64,000 nucleotides of DNA, taken from positions 558,001 through 622,000 of the forward strand of contig JAJEKV010000075.1 of assembly GCA_021234155.1 (NCBI GenBank), given 5' to 3'. The DNA is from Isoetes taiwanensis (lineage: Eukaryota > Streptophyta > Lycopodiopsida > Isoetales > Isoetaceae). The notes under the pieces were generated by a model. It saw nothing but the letters and a program-made list of their open reading frames with translations, ran no database searches and had not been told where the DNA came from. This document shows positions 32,530 to 45,720 of this stretch, piece by piece (position 1 is the first letter of the stretch; the number at the start of each line of letters is the position of its first letter). The translations under genes and the position numbers were made by a program.

Positions 32530-34032
32530 GATTTTTTATATACATTGTTCTTTATTGATTTTTTTCCCTTAAAAATACCATTATAGGACCATGCTTATTG
32601 TATGATACAAGTAACATACATAAAAAAGAGGCCTTCATATTATTAATGGAAGATGTGGCGTGGCATTTATAGTATTGAATTGCCCCTTGTTGAGGGGATG
32701 ATCTGTTAGTCAATGAGTGGGCTTTTGCATCTTATGGCATATGTTGAACATACCTAAAGATCTTATGGTTGTGATTTTGCCTTTTGACATATTTGCATAT
32801 TCTATTGGTTCACCAAAAGAAAAAACCCAAAGGGTTTTTCTTCTCCATCGAAATGGATAATTTTGAAATTCCAGCTATGAATACTACAACAAGGGTGCAT
32901 AATATTTCTTCCCACATGAAGATAGAGGGTTTTGAGCCAGCCATCTAAGTACTTCTGGTTTGTGACTATGAAAATCATCCAAGTGATGCCTGAATAGACA
33001 AAAAAGAGTTTATATGTCATGATTTGAGTATGGCAAACATTCCTTAGCAACAAGAACAAGTTCTCTATGGAACTTTTGCATATTCTATATAGAAGCTACA
33101 TATCTCGGCCAAAGTAAAAAAACAAAGAAGAGTGTTCCAGGAAAAAGTTGCATACACTTTCTGGCAAGGTCTTGTCTTAGAAATCTGAAAATGTTGGTAC
33201 AGATTTAGAAATAAGATGCATAGAAGAAAGCAAATTCCAGTGGAGCCCTGCTAGGAAAAAAGACCATCACGTGGAAGATTCAAGAAGCAAAAAAGAAGAG
33301 TTCCATTATTGGTCTCGAAAGAGGTGGTCCTAAATTCACATTTCTTTTGATGTAAGAAATAACATTTAACCCTTTACATTGCATTTGTTAAAAAATAGGC
33401 CCCTTTGCTAATATATAAAGGGGCTTCAAAATGAGGTTTAACATTTAGCTTCAAAGTCAGTCTTGAGCCGCCTAGCTCATGTTCTTGTGATTTATCTTGT
33501 CTATGAGCTTCTGTACTCGTATTCTATTATTATATCATACCTTTTTTTCTGCATATTTCTCATGTTATTTTATTGTTTTTTCCCATAGGTTCATGACAAG
33601 CTCCAGATAAGAATATATGCAGGTTTGAAACAAGGGTGGAATTAAGAAATGAACGTTACAAAGATGTTGTAGAACTAGCAATAGAGCAAGTTAAACAAAA
33701 GTTGGATAAGGGCGTTTTATATCTCTTTTTTAGCTATTTGAGTCTTTCTGAGTTGTCAAATATGTCAGAGTTGGGTCTTTATGATGCTACTTATTTGTGG
33801 GCTGCTTACCATTTCATATATGTTCCATGTCACGAACAAAAAGTTTATTAATCAACAAAAATAAGTACAAAATGAATATTTCTCATCTAGTTGCGTAAAC
33901 ATAAGAGAGTGCCAATGGAACATGAGCCTGCGACACAATGTACTTACTCCATACTAGATAAATTAAAGGAGATACAACTCCATTTAAGGGTCTAACTGCA
34001 TTGGACATATAATAGAGTCAAATTAGTGACTA
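32530..34032. other. Spacer, nothing recognised
   Basis: A/T-rich sequence without a gene I can support. A plus-strand open frame at 33636-33851 is short and featureless. Confidence 0.4.
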
Positions 34033-36260
34033 CTAGAATCCCATGAGAGTTTGAAGATGTATGATGGGCATGCAAGGGAGTACTATCTTTAGACAAATCA
34101 GCTCATTGAAGTGGAGCAAAGCGACCATATGCAATAAGAGGAGTAAATCACGTAGAGAAAGTGCTAAGAAGAGCAAAGATGCAGAGGTGTTAGAACCCTT
34201 AGCTGACTTTCGAGGTTGGCGAAAAGCAGGTGGATGTTTGCGTAGAGGGTGGGCACCATGGCACTGCCCACAAGCCTCTTCAACTTGCTCTTGCGACCTT
34301 TGAATCTCATCCAATCTTTGCCTCTGTTGATCCAGCAGTACAGGCGTGGGACCAGCGGCTGGAATAGATGTAGAGGAAGTCACAGGGGAACAAGAGACAT
34401 CCATTGAAGAAGGAGTAGATCTAGGAGCAGGATTTGCAGCAGAGGCAACTGGATGAGCCTGCTGGTAAGACTTACTATATTGAGCAAGGGATCTCAGGGA
34501 ACATGAGAGCCAGCTCTGAACCATTAACAATCATAGCTTGAAAGGAAAGAACATGGCTAACTCTGAACAACAATTGTCTGAGGCAGATCACGATGAATGG
34601 GCCTACATAATTTGTAGTAATGCTATTGGTTATAGCGTGTTGCAAGTGAAGTCCAATCTCATTAGCAAAAGCAGAAATGAACTCAGAATCCTGAAGCTCT
34701 GGAGGAAAGTCTTCAATAGCAACTCAGGATGGGGTACATAAGGCATCTGGTTTACCTGGAAAAGAGCCAAAAACATATTGTTGATACAACAAGAAATGTT
34801 TCCAGAGAGGATCAACACCTCGTTCTATGAGTTGAGCCATCGGCTCAGGAGACTCAAAAATCAGGAGAAAACTACATTGATCTTTGGCCACAAGCTTGAT
34901 AGATTGATATGCAAGATGCCCTAATTTGTGTAGATGCCCAGATAACCAAGATCCCACGCATTTCAAATCCAAGAGGGGGCCAGTGAAGTAACAAACAACA
35001 GAACATGCAATTACTTGCTCCACATGACGACGGTGAGCCTCATGACTGATCTGCACCACAGGAGGCCGAAAGCGCTCAAAGGTTGACTTGCACTCCTAAA
35101 CCTCATAAAAAATTTCAACTGGTGCTAATAGGATATCCATGGAGTCCTGCTTGACCTGCAACTGCTGAAGATAGGATTCAAAGTTCTTTCTTATTATTGT
35201 CCACCGTGGTGGCAACGACCTCTAAGACACGAAGTGAGGTGGCTGGGTATGACACACCTTTGCATAGCCACTCAGGCAAACAAATACCTATAACCCTTGC
35301 CTTTGTGTCAGAAGACCTCCAAGGTGTAAAGATTGAGACATGTGGCGTGGCTGAAGAAGAAGCTATCCCAGGCTTGCTCTAGGGAAGAGGGGGAAATTCC
35401 TCCTGCCTTGAGGAACCTCCAACATGCGTTGGATATTTTGTTTGTCCAGAAGGGCCTCCTTCATATGAGAGACTCCCAACATGTGTTGGGGGTGTAACGT
35501 ATGTCACACTCTCTTGAACAGAAGCTATTAATCTCATTTGTTCTGAAGAACTTCCAACATGTGTTGGAGGTGCCTTTGGAAGTACCAACTTTGCAGAAGA
35601 GTTTTCTAGAGTCACCTGTCCAACACTACCTCTAGTATCATGAGATATAGGGTCAGAAGCTGGAACAACAAGCTGAGAAGAGGAGAGAGCCAAAGCTACT
35701 GCCTCAATTGAGCTAGATACATATATGCCACTGGAAAAAACAGGAGCATGAGGCAATGCCAGCGGATTGAGATGCACAGAAGCCTGCCTTTCCTGCCCCT
35801 CAGATCCAACTGCTACTGATGATACTAAACTCTTAGGAGAAGAAAGGGCATCCTCTTGAGCCAGTTTGTGTGCATCTCGAACACTGATCTTTGAAGAATC
35901 TATAGTATATTCCCTTCCACTAGTGGAAGAGTGCTTGGAAGGACTATGGGTTGCTATCTCCACTGAAAGGGACCAAGATTTTAGAGATCAACAGTCCCCC
36001 ACAAAAGAGTAACTTCTGATAAAAGCGCCACTGAAAAGAACACTCCATGAACTTTTCAAAGGAGCTTGAACATGCTGAAAACTGCCACCAAACACAGGAG
36101 TTATGGCGAAAAGAACATTGCAGCCAAATCCTAATACTGCCAATAAATTGCCGGAGTTGTCAGGCATGTTTTCACTATCAAAATAGTCCCATAACCATAA
36201 AAACCACATATCAACTGATAGACCACGCAACGAGCTTCCCAATGTGTCCAGAATCACTCA
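34033..36260 (-). pseudogene. LINE ORF1-like (gag-like) relic
   Basis: Minus-strand pieces appear in the order expected for a plant LINE ORF1 protein. First is a low-complexity Ser/Pro-rich N-terminal part (35963-35379) with repeated (P)PTHVGSxS units ending EEFPPLP. Then comes a DUF4283-like block (about 35059-34724) with YFTGPLLDLKCVGSWL and FLLIFESPEPMAQLI, a linker with TNYVG, and a CGQCHGAHPLRKHP stretch near 34270 resembling a zinc knuckle. In LINEs this protein binds element RNA. No endonuclease or reverse transcriptase follows downstream, so this is a partial copy. A host gene with similar composition cannot be excluded. Confidence 0.45.
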
Positions 36261-37293
36261 GATCTGACATGGGAATCAAAAGTTATGTGCAAAGGAACAG
36301 GACTGAAACCCTAGGCCCCATCACCAGAGTGTCCTTCAGCCATCCCTATCATCTTATCTTTTCCCATGGCACGTAACATATCACTGCAAGAACCAAAGAG
36401 CTTCCTGATGGCACTTCGAGTGTCTCTCAAGACGTTGCACTTGAGTTATGTGTAGAAACCATCTGAGTGCACTCAAAGGAGTCTTTTAATAGTCAATGCA
36501 TATATATACTTACTAAAACAAAGGCACAAAATTCTAGTAGTTCTGTAGGAGAATATTAAGGGGTCTTTACTTAATCACTCAATCCTGCAGTATCGCTCAA
36601 TCCTGGAGAAAATTCGCACTCTTGATATGAAAGATCTAGATTTGAAATACCAACTGTGTAAAATATAGTAAAAAGCCTAGAATTTAAAGCATTTGCACAC
36701 AATGATTATATAGAACAAGAGGGCTCGAACCATTTCCATCTGAATACAAAAAACACATGACCTTTGCTCATTAAAATCGAACCCAAGTACATCGAATAAG
36801 CTGGAAGAGGAAGTGGTTGTCCACAAACATTTGCATCCCGCTCCTTTTGCTGCAAAAATACCATACCCTTTGCTGACCTTTCACATATGCAAAAAATAAG
36901 AGAGCCAAGAGCAAATCTACACACAAAAATTGCAAATAGGAATCTACAAAAATATTTTCATTGACACTGCTCTCGTTGATATGTATGTAAAATATGGGTC
37001 AATGGTAAAAGTCACTTAAGTGGCATTCAACCCCCAACCGCCAACCTTGTCATGCCACATGGCATACATTCCTTCCCAGAAATGTCGGCTAGAGTTTAGT
37101 GTTTTTTTTTTCCTTTACATTACTGGTTTCTACTTCACATTCTAGATAGCATTCCAATATTTCATTTGGTTTTCACATTCTGTGTACATTCTGTATTTCA
37201 TTCAGCAACTTCTCGTGCATTCCGTTTTTCATTCCATTTTTTAATTCTGTGCTCCTGAACCAGGGATTTCTAATAGCTCAACTTCTGATAGCA
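36261..37293. other. Spacer, nothing recognised
   Basis: No supported gene. A CACTTAAGTGGCATTCA word near 37013-37030 recurs in inverted form near 47277-47290, but is too short to define a repeat. Confidence 0.4.
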
Positions 37294-37410
37294 GCGTCTA
37301 AACCAATTCGTTTACAATATAACAAGCCATGTATAATCGACTCAATAAAAGTTACAAAATGCAAGTAAAACTTTATATTCAGAGTTTGAAACATGAATAC
37401 AGAAATGTTT
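37294..37410 (+). repeat. Dispersed repeat fragment, empty-site copy
   Basis: GCGTCTAAACCAATTCGTTT onward to about 37350 matches 47489-47578, and GTTACAAAATGCAAG onward (37351-37410) matches 48235-48290. In the second locus the two halves are separated by about 650 bp of foldback and TIR element. This copy therefore shows the site before insertion. Confidence 0.75.
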
Positions 37411-38865
37411 GAAATACTATAAGATCAAAAAGATTTTCAGTTCCACTGATTTAGATGTGATTACAGACTTTGCAAATTTGTCGAAGACCTGGAAATTTAG
37501 AAAAAATATTAGTAAAGATCTGAAAGAAACAAAGAAAAGCAAAGGAAATGTTATTACCAGCTACATGTCCAAATATTTGGCCAAGAAACTTCAAACAAGG
37601 TGCTATGCATGAGGGGTTGCCCTTCAGTGGCCCGAGAATGTGTTTTCGCGGGTTCTGTTTCGTCATTTCGTGTTGGGGCTTTTTTGGTTTTTTTGTGTGG
37701 ATCCATGTAAATGCTATGAACACTGGGTGCCATGTTGTTGACGCTGGAGTTTTGGGTTTTGTTGATGAGGCTATTCACGTTTGTTTGAAATGATTTTTTG
37801 TATTTGCTAATGCTTTATGGACTATAGTATGTGGAAATATTATGGAGACATGAAGGAGCGGTGACAATCAGAGGCAGAGAAAAAGATAAGGGTATTAGCA
37901 ATGCACTTGAGGATGAGCAATTGGTGTGGTAGATGTATTTGTGCTGTTGTTTTTAGAGCATGCATGATGACTGCAGATTTGAAGGAGGAATATATACATG
38001 TAGATATGAAGGAGAACATCATCACAAATATCTTTATTGAGGATGAACCTCTTAAATAGATAAGGGACAAGACCTATATGATGCTCTCTGTTCCAGCATA
38101 ATTTTAAGACTCAAATGAAAAGAATTGCAAAATCTGAGCATTTAACTAAAAGCATGTGACAAGTACCTCAGTAATGATATAACTCATTAGATAAATGGTC
38201 TTTTATAGAAATTACTACCAAATTACTTTTTTTTTGTCTTCGTGGATGTTAAAAATCTATTCTTCTTAAATATGAACTATTATCACATGCACGTAATTTC
38301 AACAAAAGTCAAGGCTTTCTTTTCAATAAAGGTCAAATGCAATATGTGGTCAAGCAAGTGAAGTCAAGTTATAAAAGTTTGTTTATAAAGTGCCATATAT
38401 GGGCCAAACAAATACAAGCCCAATGTGCTGCAATAGCTATGGATCTAGTGCACAAGCAAAATTCCTAATATAGAAGCACTTTCTAATATTAACTTCAGTT
38501 GGTTAAGACTTTTTAAGAATTGCAGCTTCGTGCAATGCCGCAAAACTGCCATTTTGTCACGGTTTTGCAAATTTGAAGCGGAGTAACCGGCTTCTGACAG
38601 ATCATGTGTATAACGCTTTTCCTGTTGTCTTTCTCTTGCATGCCTTCAATTTATTCAAATTTCAAGCCAACGAATAAAATCCCAAACACATGCTTGAGTA
38701 GTATGGTTTACGTTGCACATGAACCAGAACTTTGCACAAAATTGAATGTCTTCTCATGCTTGCTTAAAGAATTGACCAGGCATATTTTGATACGGAGATA
38801 TTTGTACTATTCCTCATAAAGACAGTTGCAAATTTTCTTATTTAAACTTTTGTTTGAACCAATTT
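37411..38865. other. Spacer, nothing recognised
   Basis: No gene or element boundary is visible. Short open frames on both strands lack family features. Confidence 0.4.
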
Positions 38866-41800
38866 TAGAATATAATAGAATAGAGTTTTTATCGTCCACG
38901 GAGACTAATTGGCCTATGGCACCAAAAAGGGGGTGCAGCAAGCGTATTACTGTCTGGGTCAAAAAAAAACCCTCCCCGAAGGGTTGTTGGGGAAAAACCG
39001 TGACATGAATATGATTGCTGTCAAACTGGAAAGAAATATGTACACATATCAGACAAGTGCCCGAGGACCGAGATGATCTTGGCGATCCATGACCTCTTGA
39101 ACATATGGTTCCAACATCCATAGCGAGACCACGCTCAACATCGCATGCAGGGGTTGGCCAGGACGGATCAGCTCAGCATAGCCTCTTCGAATGTCATCAT
39201 ATGCCGGACAGATCTGACGGGTGTGGCATTCGTCTTCCACAGCTCTAACTTAGTAGCGTTGACAAAGCCTCTCCTGGCGTGGCTCCCCAATCCATCTCCC
39301 TGTCTCAGGATGATGTGCACCTGTGCGGATAGAGGCAATGGATTTGCACTTGGGGCCCCGCTCCAGTATGGGGTTTATGTGGCATTGGTAATATGCCGTC
39401 TTGACCTGTTCATGGGTACTGGCATCCCATAGCTTGCTGAGGAAGCATGTATCAAGGTATTGTCTGAGACTGTGGCAATCTGTCTCCGTTTGCACTCGGA
39501 TGCACCTGTGCTCCTGCACATTCCATCTGGCCAGCCACTGGGCTCTCTTTTCCCACCAGTAGGCCTTTAGGCATTGCTGCCTTATTGCCACAGTGTTCAT
39601 ATTGACCACCTTTTAGAAGTGAATGATGTGTTTGTCAAGGCCCCCCCTCTAAAGAGGCAAGAAACCTATCTCCTGCAAGAATATCTGGTATGGAACTGTG
39701 GACTTTACCCCCAGGGCCCGTGCCAAGTCATTTCTGCACCTGCTCCAAGTCATTCCAAGTGGCGAGGGAAACCACGGAGCCCGATGAGGACCACCTTGGT
39801 CTTTGCCAAATTGATGCGCATGTCAGCCACCTGGCAAAATGTGTCCAGGACATCAAGGTGGCATTGCATATCTGCCTGATGTGAGCCAGGAGGTCCATAT
39901 TATCAGCATAAATCAGCTGCCTGATGATCTGATGTAGAAGTTGAGTCTCATTGCCTCCAGAGAGCATCCCTGGCGGACCCCGATACTGCTCTCGAATGGT
40001 TGGCCTGCGAGTTGCAGTCAGCCTGTGCATGTCTCATATAACCTGTACACCACGTTCTGTAGTTTTGCAGGTATGTCTAGCTGTTGTAATCTTGTCCACA
40101 GCTTTTCCCGAGGCTCAGTGTCAAAAAAGCCTTGGCGAAGTCTACGAAGCAGCAATACAGATCTTGTCGACGGTTCCTACTATCCTCAACCAGAGTCTGG
40201 TTCTTACTGCCCTCAACCAGAGTCTGCAACGTGAAGATGTGATCAATGGTTTAGTGCCTCAGTCTGAATCCTGCCTGCGTGAGTGGATGCACTTCTGCTG
40301 CCTTTGCCCATCTGGTCAACTGCTGCTCGAGGATCCCGGCGAAGAGCTTTGCAAACACTGAGCTGATGATGATGGTCCAGTAATTGGCCGAGCAGTGCAA
40401 GTCTCCTGCCCTGTAGATTGGGACAATCCTGCTAGTGGTCCATTGCGGGAGGAAACCTTTCCGCAATGCCTTGTTGAACATGGTTGTTAGTATCGGTGTC
40501 ATGGATGGTCCTGCCCACTTGAGTAACTCCACTTGCATGCCGTCGAGGTCTGGCGTTTTCCATTGGCTAGATGTTGTAGCCCCTGCGCTACCTCCACCTT
40601 TGTGATTTCCAGCACTAGGCCCTGCTGGGGGGGGTAATGCTGCCCGTGCACCCTCAAGGTTGTAGAGCTACTGTAGTATTGCCCCCACTACTCTGGGGTG
40701 ATGTTTCCTATGGGCAACACTGGCCTCCTGAGCACTCTTTGACAGAAGGTCCTGAGATGACGTTCTAGGAGGAAGAAGATTTCCTGTTAATGGCCCGCAA
40801 TGTACCTGGCCTTTCTAGCCCTGAGGAAAGTGCGGTATTGCTTGACCGCGTCCAGGCGTAGAACAGGATCTGTGATTTGGCGAAGCCAGCGTTTGCATTC
40901 TTTGCACTCAACATCAAACCACTGGTATATGCGGAAAGGTCGTAGCTCCCGAGGTTTGCCGCGGGGGGTTTCTCCCAAAACATCTTTTGACGGCTGACCC
41001 AGGGACATCAATGAGCACGCATCTTTGCTCCAAAGATTGAACAACTGTAAGATGCTTGCCAGGTCCTCCGTAAGCATCTGGGAGTAAGTATGAGTGTGCT
41101 CATAGTCCAGTCCGAGCTGGGGCATGCAAGGAGATGTTGTACAAGTGGCTGGAGCAACCTGCCAAGCCTGCTACAAGTAGAGTGACAGGTGGTCTGAGTC
41201 CGCCTCCCCATTCCTACCATCTGTTCCCACTCGAAAATGCTTGACGATATGCATGTCTTGCTCGGCCACCAATACATATTCCACCATGCTGGCCCACCTC
41301 CCTAGTTCTCCTGCCAGCAAGTGTGCTGGCAAGAGGACGGCCACTGTACTAGTCCATTGCAAATCACTAGGTCAAAGATCTTGCGGTGCATGCAAAGCAA
41401 CAACATGACACTGCCTCCCATAGCATCAAGACATAGGGCTCCAATGTCACCGATGCCTCTCGGCCAAAGTAGCTCCTTCTTAAAGGCCGTCCGGCACCCC
41501 ACAAAAACCTGTTATGCTAGTAGCAAGCGACCCATCCGTGCCCCCGTTTTTCTGTGCATTCATTGAAGACAGATTAGTGCTGGTATCCTGGCAAGTTGGG
41601 TGGCCTACATCATGCATGCTCCCATGTTTCCATGAGGAAGATGAGGACCATATTGGTAACAACTAAGTTGAGACTGTGTCCCTTCTGCCATGGAAAGCCC
41701 CGTCAATTCCAAAAGACCATGCGCAGGCACAATCCCTATTTGCTGGTAGGAGCTGCAGTTGTAGGTTTAGGTGGCAGCACAAAGGGGTGGTGGCAGAGGT

Positions 41801-41950
41801 GGAGGTAGCATATGGCATGCCGGCAGTGGCAGGTGGGGCCATTGTAGCAGGATGTGCGACTGGGCTCGTAACAGACGGGCCTCGAGGGTTCGAGGTGCCT
41901 TCATGAGCGTTTGGTGGCCAAGATCTGCATCCTTCCCTGGACCATGCTCA
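38866..41950 (-). mobile_element. LINE (non-LTR retrotransposon) with nearly whole but decayed ORF2
   Basis: Minus-strand landmarks run in order. The APE-type endonuclease begins near 41735 (FWN-RGFPW), with METWEH near 41630, FDLVICNG near 41360 and DSDHLSLYL near 41180. A basic linker (WFDVECKECKRWL, YRTFLRARKARYI, 40960-40790) leads to reverse transcriptase (LLKWAGPSMTPI, LPQWTTSRIVPIYRAGD, about 40530-40250; YADNMDLLAH near 39900, standing for YADDxxLL). A C-terminal tail carries ERLCQRY and EDECHTRQICPAYDDIR near 39240-39190. The 3' end is CGTGGACGATAAAAA then (TTCTA)n at 38866-38890. A proline-rich end of ORF1 may occupy 41735-41950. Several frame changes and stops make it inactive, and the D-to-N change in the YADD motif would by itself impair catalysis. 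It copied itself by target-primed reverse transcription; I did not find a target duplication. Confidence 0.85.
40251..40538 (-). pseudogene. LINE ORF2, reverse transcriptase fingers/palm fragment
   Basis: This is the longest clean piece of the LINE reverse transcriptase, 95 residues. It reads ELLKWAGPSMTPILTTMFNK, LPQWTTSRIVPIYRAGD and later FAKLFAGILEQQLTRWA, HPLTQAGFR. These correspond to conserved blocks before the catalytic aspartates in non-LTR reverse transcriptases. Frames on either side continue the same protein with shifts between them. Confidence 0.8.
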
Positions 41951-42780
41951 ATACTTGTTCTCTTTATAGATTAATTTAACATTTCAAAGTATTGTGCTCT
42001 TTATAGAGTTCTTTCCCACGTTGTTCAAACATGTAGGTGTGGTGCAACACATATAAACAAAGCAGATCTCAAAAAAGAAATAGACCACATGGCTCAACAT
42101 TCTATAAGACGCAAGATGGAGAAGTGAGAAAACTAGGATTTTGCATTGCCGCTAAGAAAATTGCAACCAAAAGTTTTGAGATTTTATTGTCTCATTTTAC
42201 ACAAATATTTTACAGTAATAGACTTTAAATTGGAAAATATTTCTTCAATGGCCTACACAACAATTCCAAAAAATAAAATCAAATTCAGGTTTTGAATGAA
42301 ATGTCGGTCAACTGTTCCTCCTATACTTCTCAAGATGTGCCAAGGGTTGTAATGAAACGTAGGTACTATGATGGAAAAGGCCATTTCAAGCATAGATGGA
42401 AGATGACATGCAGTCTGGTCCATCATATCTTGATAAATTGCTGAGATTTGCATGGTAGATATATTATAAGATTGACAAGCTTGTAGTGTATTGTGACAGT
42501 GATCAAGAAGGGATATGATAGAAAGAGCTTAATATGGTTTATCCTATATCTTGTGCTCACAAATTTCAGATTACTAATTTGATCACCCCAAGATTCTCTT
42601 AATGATAAACTTAAACTAACATATGTGGAAAAGTACCTGCGCATGTGGAAAAATAACATCCCTGATCGTTTTTATAAATAGAATAGAATAGAATAGAATA
42701 GAATATAAGGGCATTAAAGTCTTGAAGAGAAAACTTGTAATGAGAGGAATCAATAAAGTCTCGTTAAACTTATGAGCACG
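41951..42780. other. Spacer with (GAATA)n microsatellite
   Basis: No gene is supported. A clean (GAATA) pentanucleotide run of about six units lies at 42677-42706. The same pentamer is the tail sequence of the LINE family here, but the flanking GATCGTTTTTATAAA lies on the wrong side for a normal LINE tail. Confidence 0.5.
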
Positions 42781-43872
42781 CCTAGCTCTAAACAGAGTCA
42801 CCTGTATCTTTTTCAGCACCTGTAAATACAAGAGAGTAAAGGATTTCTAAATGCTTAAAGAATTGTAATTTTTTACAGAACCTTGTTTCAAAATACTCTT
42901 TGAATTCTATAAAATGCTTTCTTCATTACAGCACAATCATCTTTCTTGACATCTACAGAATTATAATTAACAAGCGTCAATTTATCGAGATAAATTATCG
43001 TGTGACCAAAGAAATTTGAAAAGACTATAAGACATACTTGGACAATCGCACAAACTTATTTAACAAAACATGAGAATAAATCATACCTTAATAGATCATC
43101 TCCATGGCCTCCCAGAGCTTCCTTTTCCAGAGGTTGAAGTCCCATTTCCAGAGATTGAAGCGCCAGAGAATTTGGGAGCCCTTCGTATAAGGTCCACCCA
43201 GCATTGTGCAATAGGGAAAAGAACGACAGATAACAACTGGATCTTGCAAACGATGTATTTAGGGTCAGTGAACAACAAGAAACATATCAACAAAGGGCAA
43301 CGGATCTTGCACATCTCAGAAAATGCCCAGGGCCGCATCTTTGTTTGAGAATGATTCTTCTAAAAACTCAAAATACAAAAAATCTATTAAACAGCCCCCT
43401 TTCCCAAGCATCAAGAAATCCCGAAAAAATGCAAGAGTTAGTTACTGAAGTCTTCAAGCATTTCCAGAAATGCACAGGCTGGGTGCCAGCTTGTACCTAT
43501 TTCGGTGACTCCTTTGTATTGTAGGTTCCCTCTGTTTCAGCGACTTCTCTGCTTAGTTACGCTCAGTAATGATGGAAGTCGGAGGAGGATTTATCCTGCC
43601 ATAGCTCTCTCCCTATAACGGTGGCTAACGCTAGTGACAGAGATGTGGAGAATTGCTAGAAACCAGCCATAATCAAACCGGCCATGATCAAAGCTGCATA
43701 ACCTATCATCACCGGCCATAGTTGCATCCGATTACGGTAAAAATAGCCTCGCACAATAAGAGCAGGTTTGGAGCAGTTTTTAGAATATCCTAGGCATATA
43801 CCAGCATATCCCTAGAATATGCCAAAAAACCCCACCTGAGCGAAGGTTTGCCCCCCTAGGGGCAACCCAAAA
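42781..43872 (-). repeat. Dispersed ~1-kb repeat, copy 1
   Basis: It matches 45721-46748 in the same orientation over nearly its whole length, starting near CTAAACAGAGTCACCTG and ending near CCTAGGGGCAACCCAAAAA. It has no terminal inverted repeats that I can see. The strand is set to minus because copy 2 sits downstream of a minus-strand promoter-like module; this is inference. Confidence 0.75.
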
Positions 43873-45720
43873 AATTGAAAAGAAAGTACTTGGGACGATA
43901 AAGAAGCACTTGGCCAGAGATAGGAAAACCGAAAGGTATGCAAGCAAAAGATAAAATCAAGAACTTGATAACAAGTGCCACTTGTCAAAACATTACTTGA
44001 AAATACTTGCTTACGGGTTTTGGCTACATTCAACAACCAATGGACTTGGTCGACCAACCCTATTTGAAAATACTTGCCCATGGGTTTTGGCTACATCCAT
44101 CAAACCAAAGGACTTGGTAGACCAACCCTCATGGTAAGCGACATTCACTTTGCGTTTTTAAGAAACTACTTGAATGCTTAACTCCATATGCTCACATAGA
44201 TTCAATTCAACTTTTAGGCATTAAAAGTGAAATCATTTGTAGTTGAAATAAATTAGGAATTGTTACTTTCAAGAAGATTCAAGATGGTCCTTTGGGTCTT
44301 AACCAATTCACCATGCATGCATAACATTCTGTGAAGAACTTGAACTAGATGACCCATGGCCTGCAACATCTTAATGAGGAAGCCTACACATGATTATCAT
44401 TTCTTAAAAGGCATGCCACATGGCAGTTGCAAAACACACGAATGGGAAGGTCTCATCAGCATATAAGAACCTCCATTTCCTGCTAAGCAAAGAGTTTTCA
44501 GAAGAAGCTCTTTGACTTGACGAGTTAGGAATGGATATTAAGCTTTCTATTCATTAGGTAAAAAAAGCACAAACCAATTTGTGTTCAGTACAGACTATCA
44601 TGCCAGTTAGATACGAATCTAAGGTGAGTCTAGTAACAAGAACTAAACCTCTTCAGCCCAACCCGCTCCTCATCTTAAAAAACTATGTCCAGGTTGCTCC
44701 ACAGTTCAGGTTGCAAGAATCCACAGCAACTTTAATTCAAGGGCCAGTTATTTGACTTCAGCCTCTTACACTAACAATTATTTGGTGATGATAGAAATAG
44801 AACAAACCCAATCATTGGGTGCGGGCAGAAATAGAAGTCTTGATTCTTTGATTGAATTAATGGCATTTTACATTCTTTGGAGAGGGAAAACCACTCCCTT
44901 CTAAATTGTGCAATAGCAACAGTAGCTGACAGTTCAATCCCCTTACTTTCCAAATCGTGAAGCTCACATATTGATGGCAATATTTTATTTATACAATTTG
45001 CCATTGTGGACCAAATTCCTGACCACTTCTGTGTACTTTGCGTGTGTATGCATGTACTCTGGTTTCTAGTGCATTTGGAGTTACTTTGGTATCAATATCG
45101 CCCATACACGGTGCTGCTCTGTCCGAGGACCAATTTCCAATTTTGCAATACTTTCTAGCTGTAGATAGAAGAAATGACTATTATTTCTTCATGTAACAGC
45201 TATGATTTTCACTGTGGCAAACAACCTGACCTGCTGTCGCTTCCTCTACATTCAACCGACAGTTTATATCATCAAGCAACAAAAATTAATATATAAAAAA
45301 CACCCTAATGAAGCAACAAAAAAAAAAAAAAAAAAAAAATCAGAATGGTGAAACAAGCAAGAAATAAAAGAGGCACACCTTAATTAGTAAACAACTGGTA
45401 AGAACTTGGCAAATTCCACACACCTGCTTCAATTGCTGAGTGTGTCTCGAGATATTGCTAACTGTATCATTGTTCATGCGTGATCCACAATATTAGATGC
45501 CAGAAACGTTGTAAGTACAAACATATGAAAATGATAGCTGATCGTAAAGATTTGCAAATGGGCTTACACAATTGTTTTGCATGTGGCTGGCAATCAACAA
45601 AGTAGTATGGTAAGTAAAGCACTTCTGTTGCTAATTTGCACTACAGGATACAGGATCATGAGATCATGCTTTATAGCATTGCCAGATGGAAAATGTGTTG
45701 GAGGCTTCCCGACTGCACTG
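43873..45720. other. Spacer between the repeat copies
   Basis: A 67-bp tandem duplication occupies 43999-44133, and a 22-A run lies at 45318-45339. No gene is supported. Confidence 0.5.
43999..44133. repeat. 67-bp tandem duplication
   Basis: GAAAATACTTGCTTACGGGT and the following 47 bases (43999-44065) are repeated at 44066-44133 with a few substitutions, including the shared GACTTGGTnGACCAACCCT end. Confidence 0.8.

Noticed and set aside
42677-42706. (GAATA)n run as a LINE tail
   Set aside because: The flanking sequence is on the wrong side and lacks the CGTGGACGATAAAA block; kept as a microsatellite.
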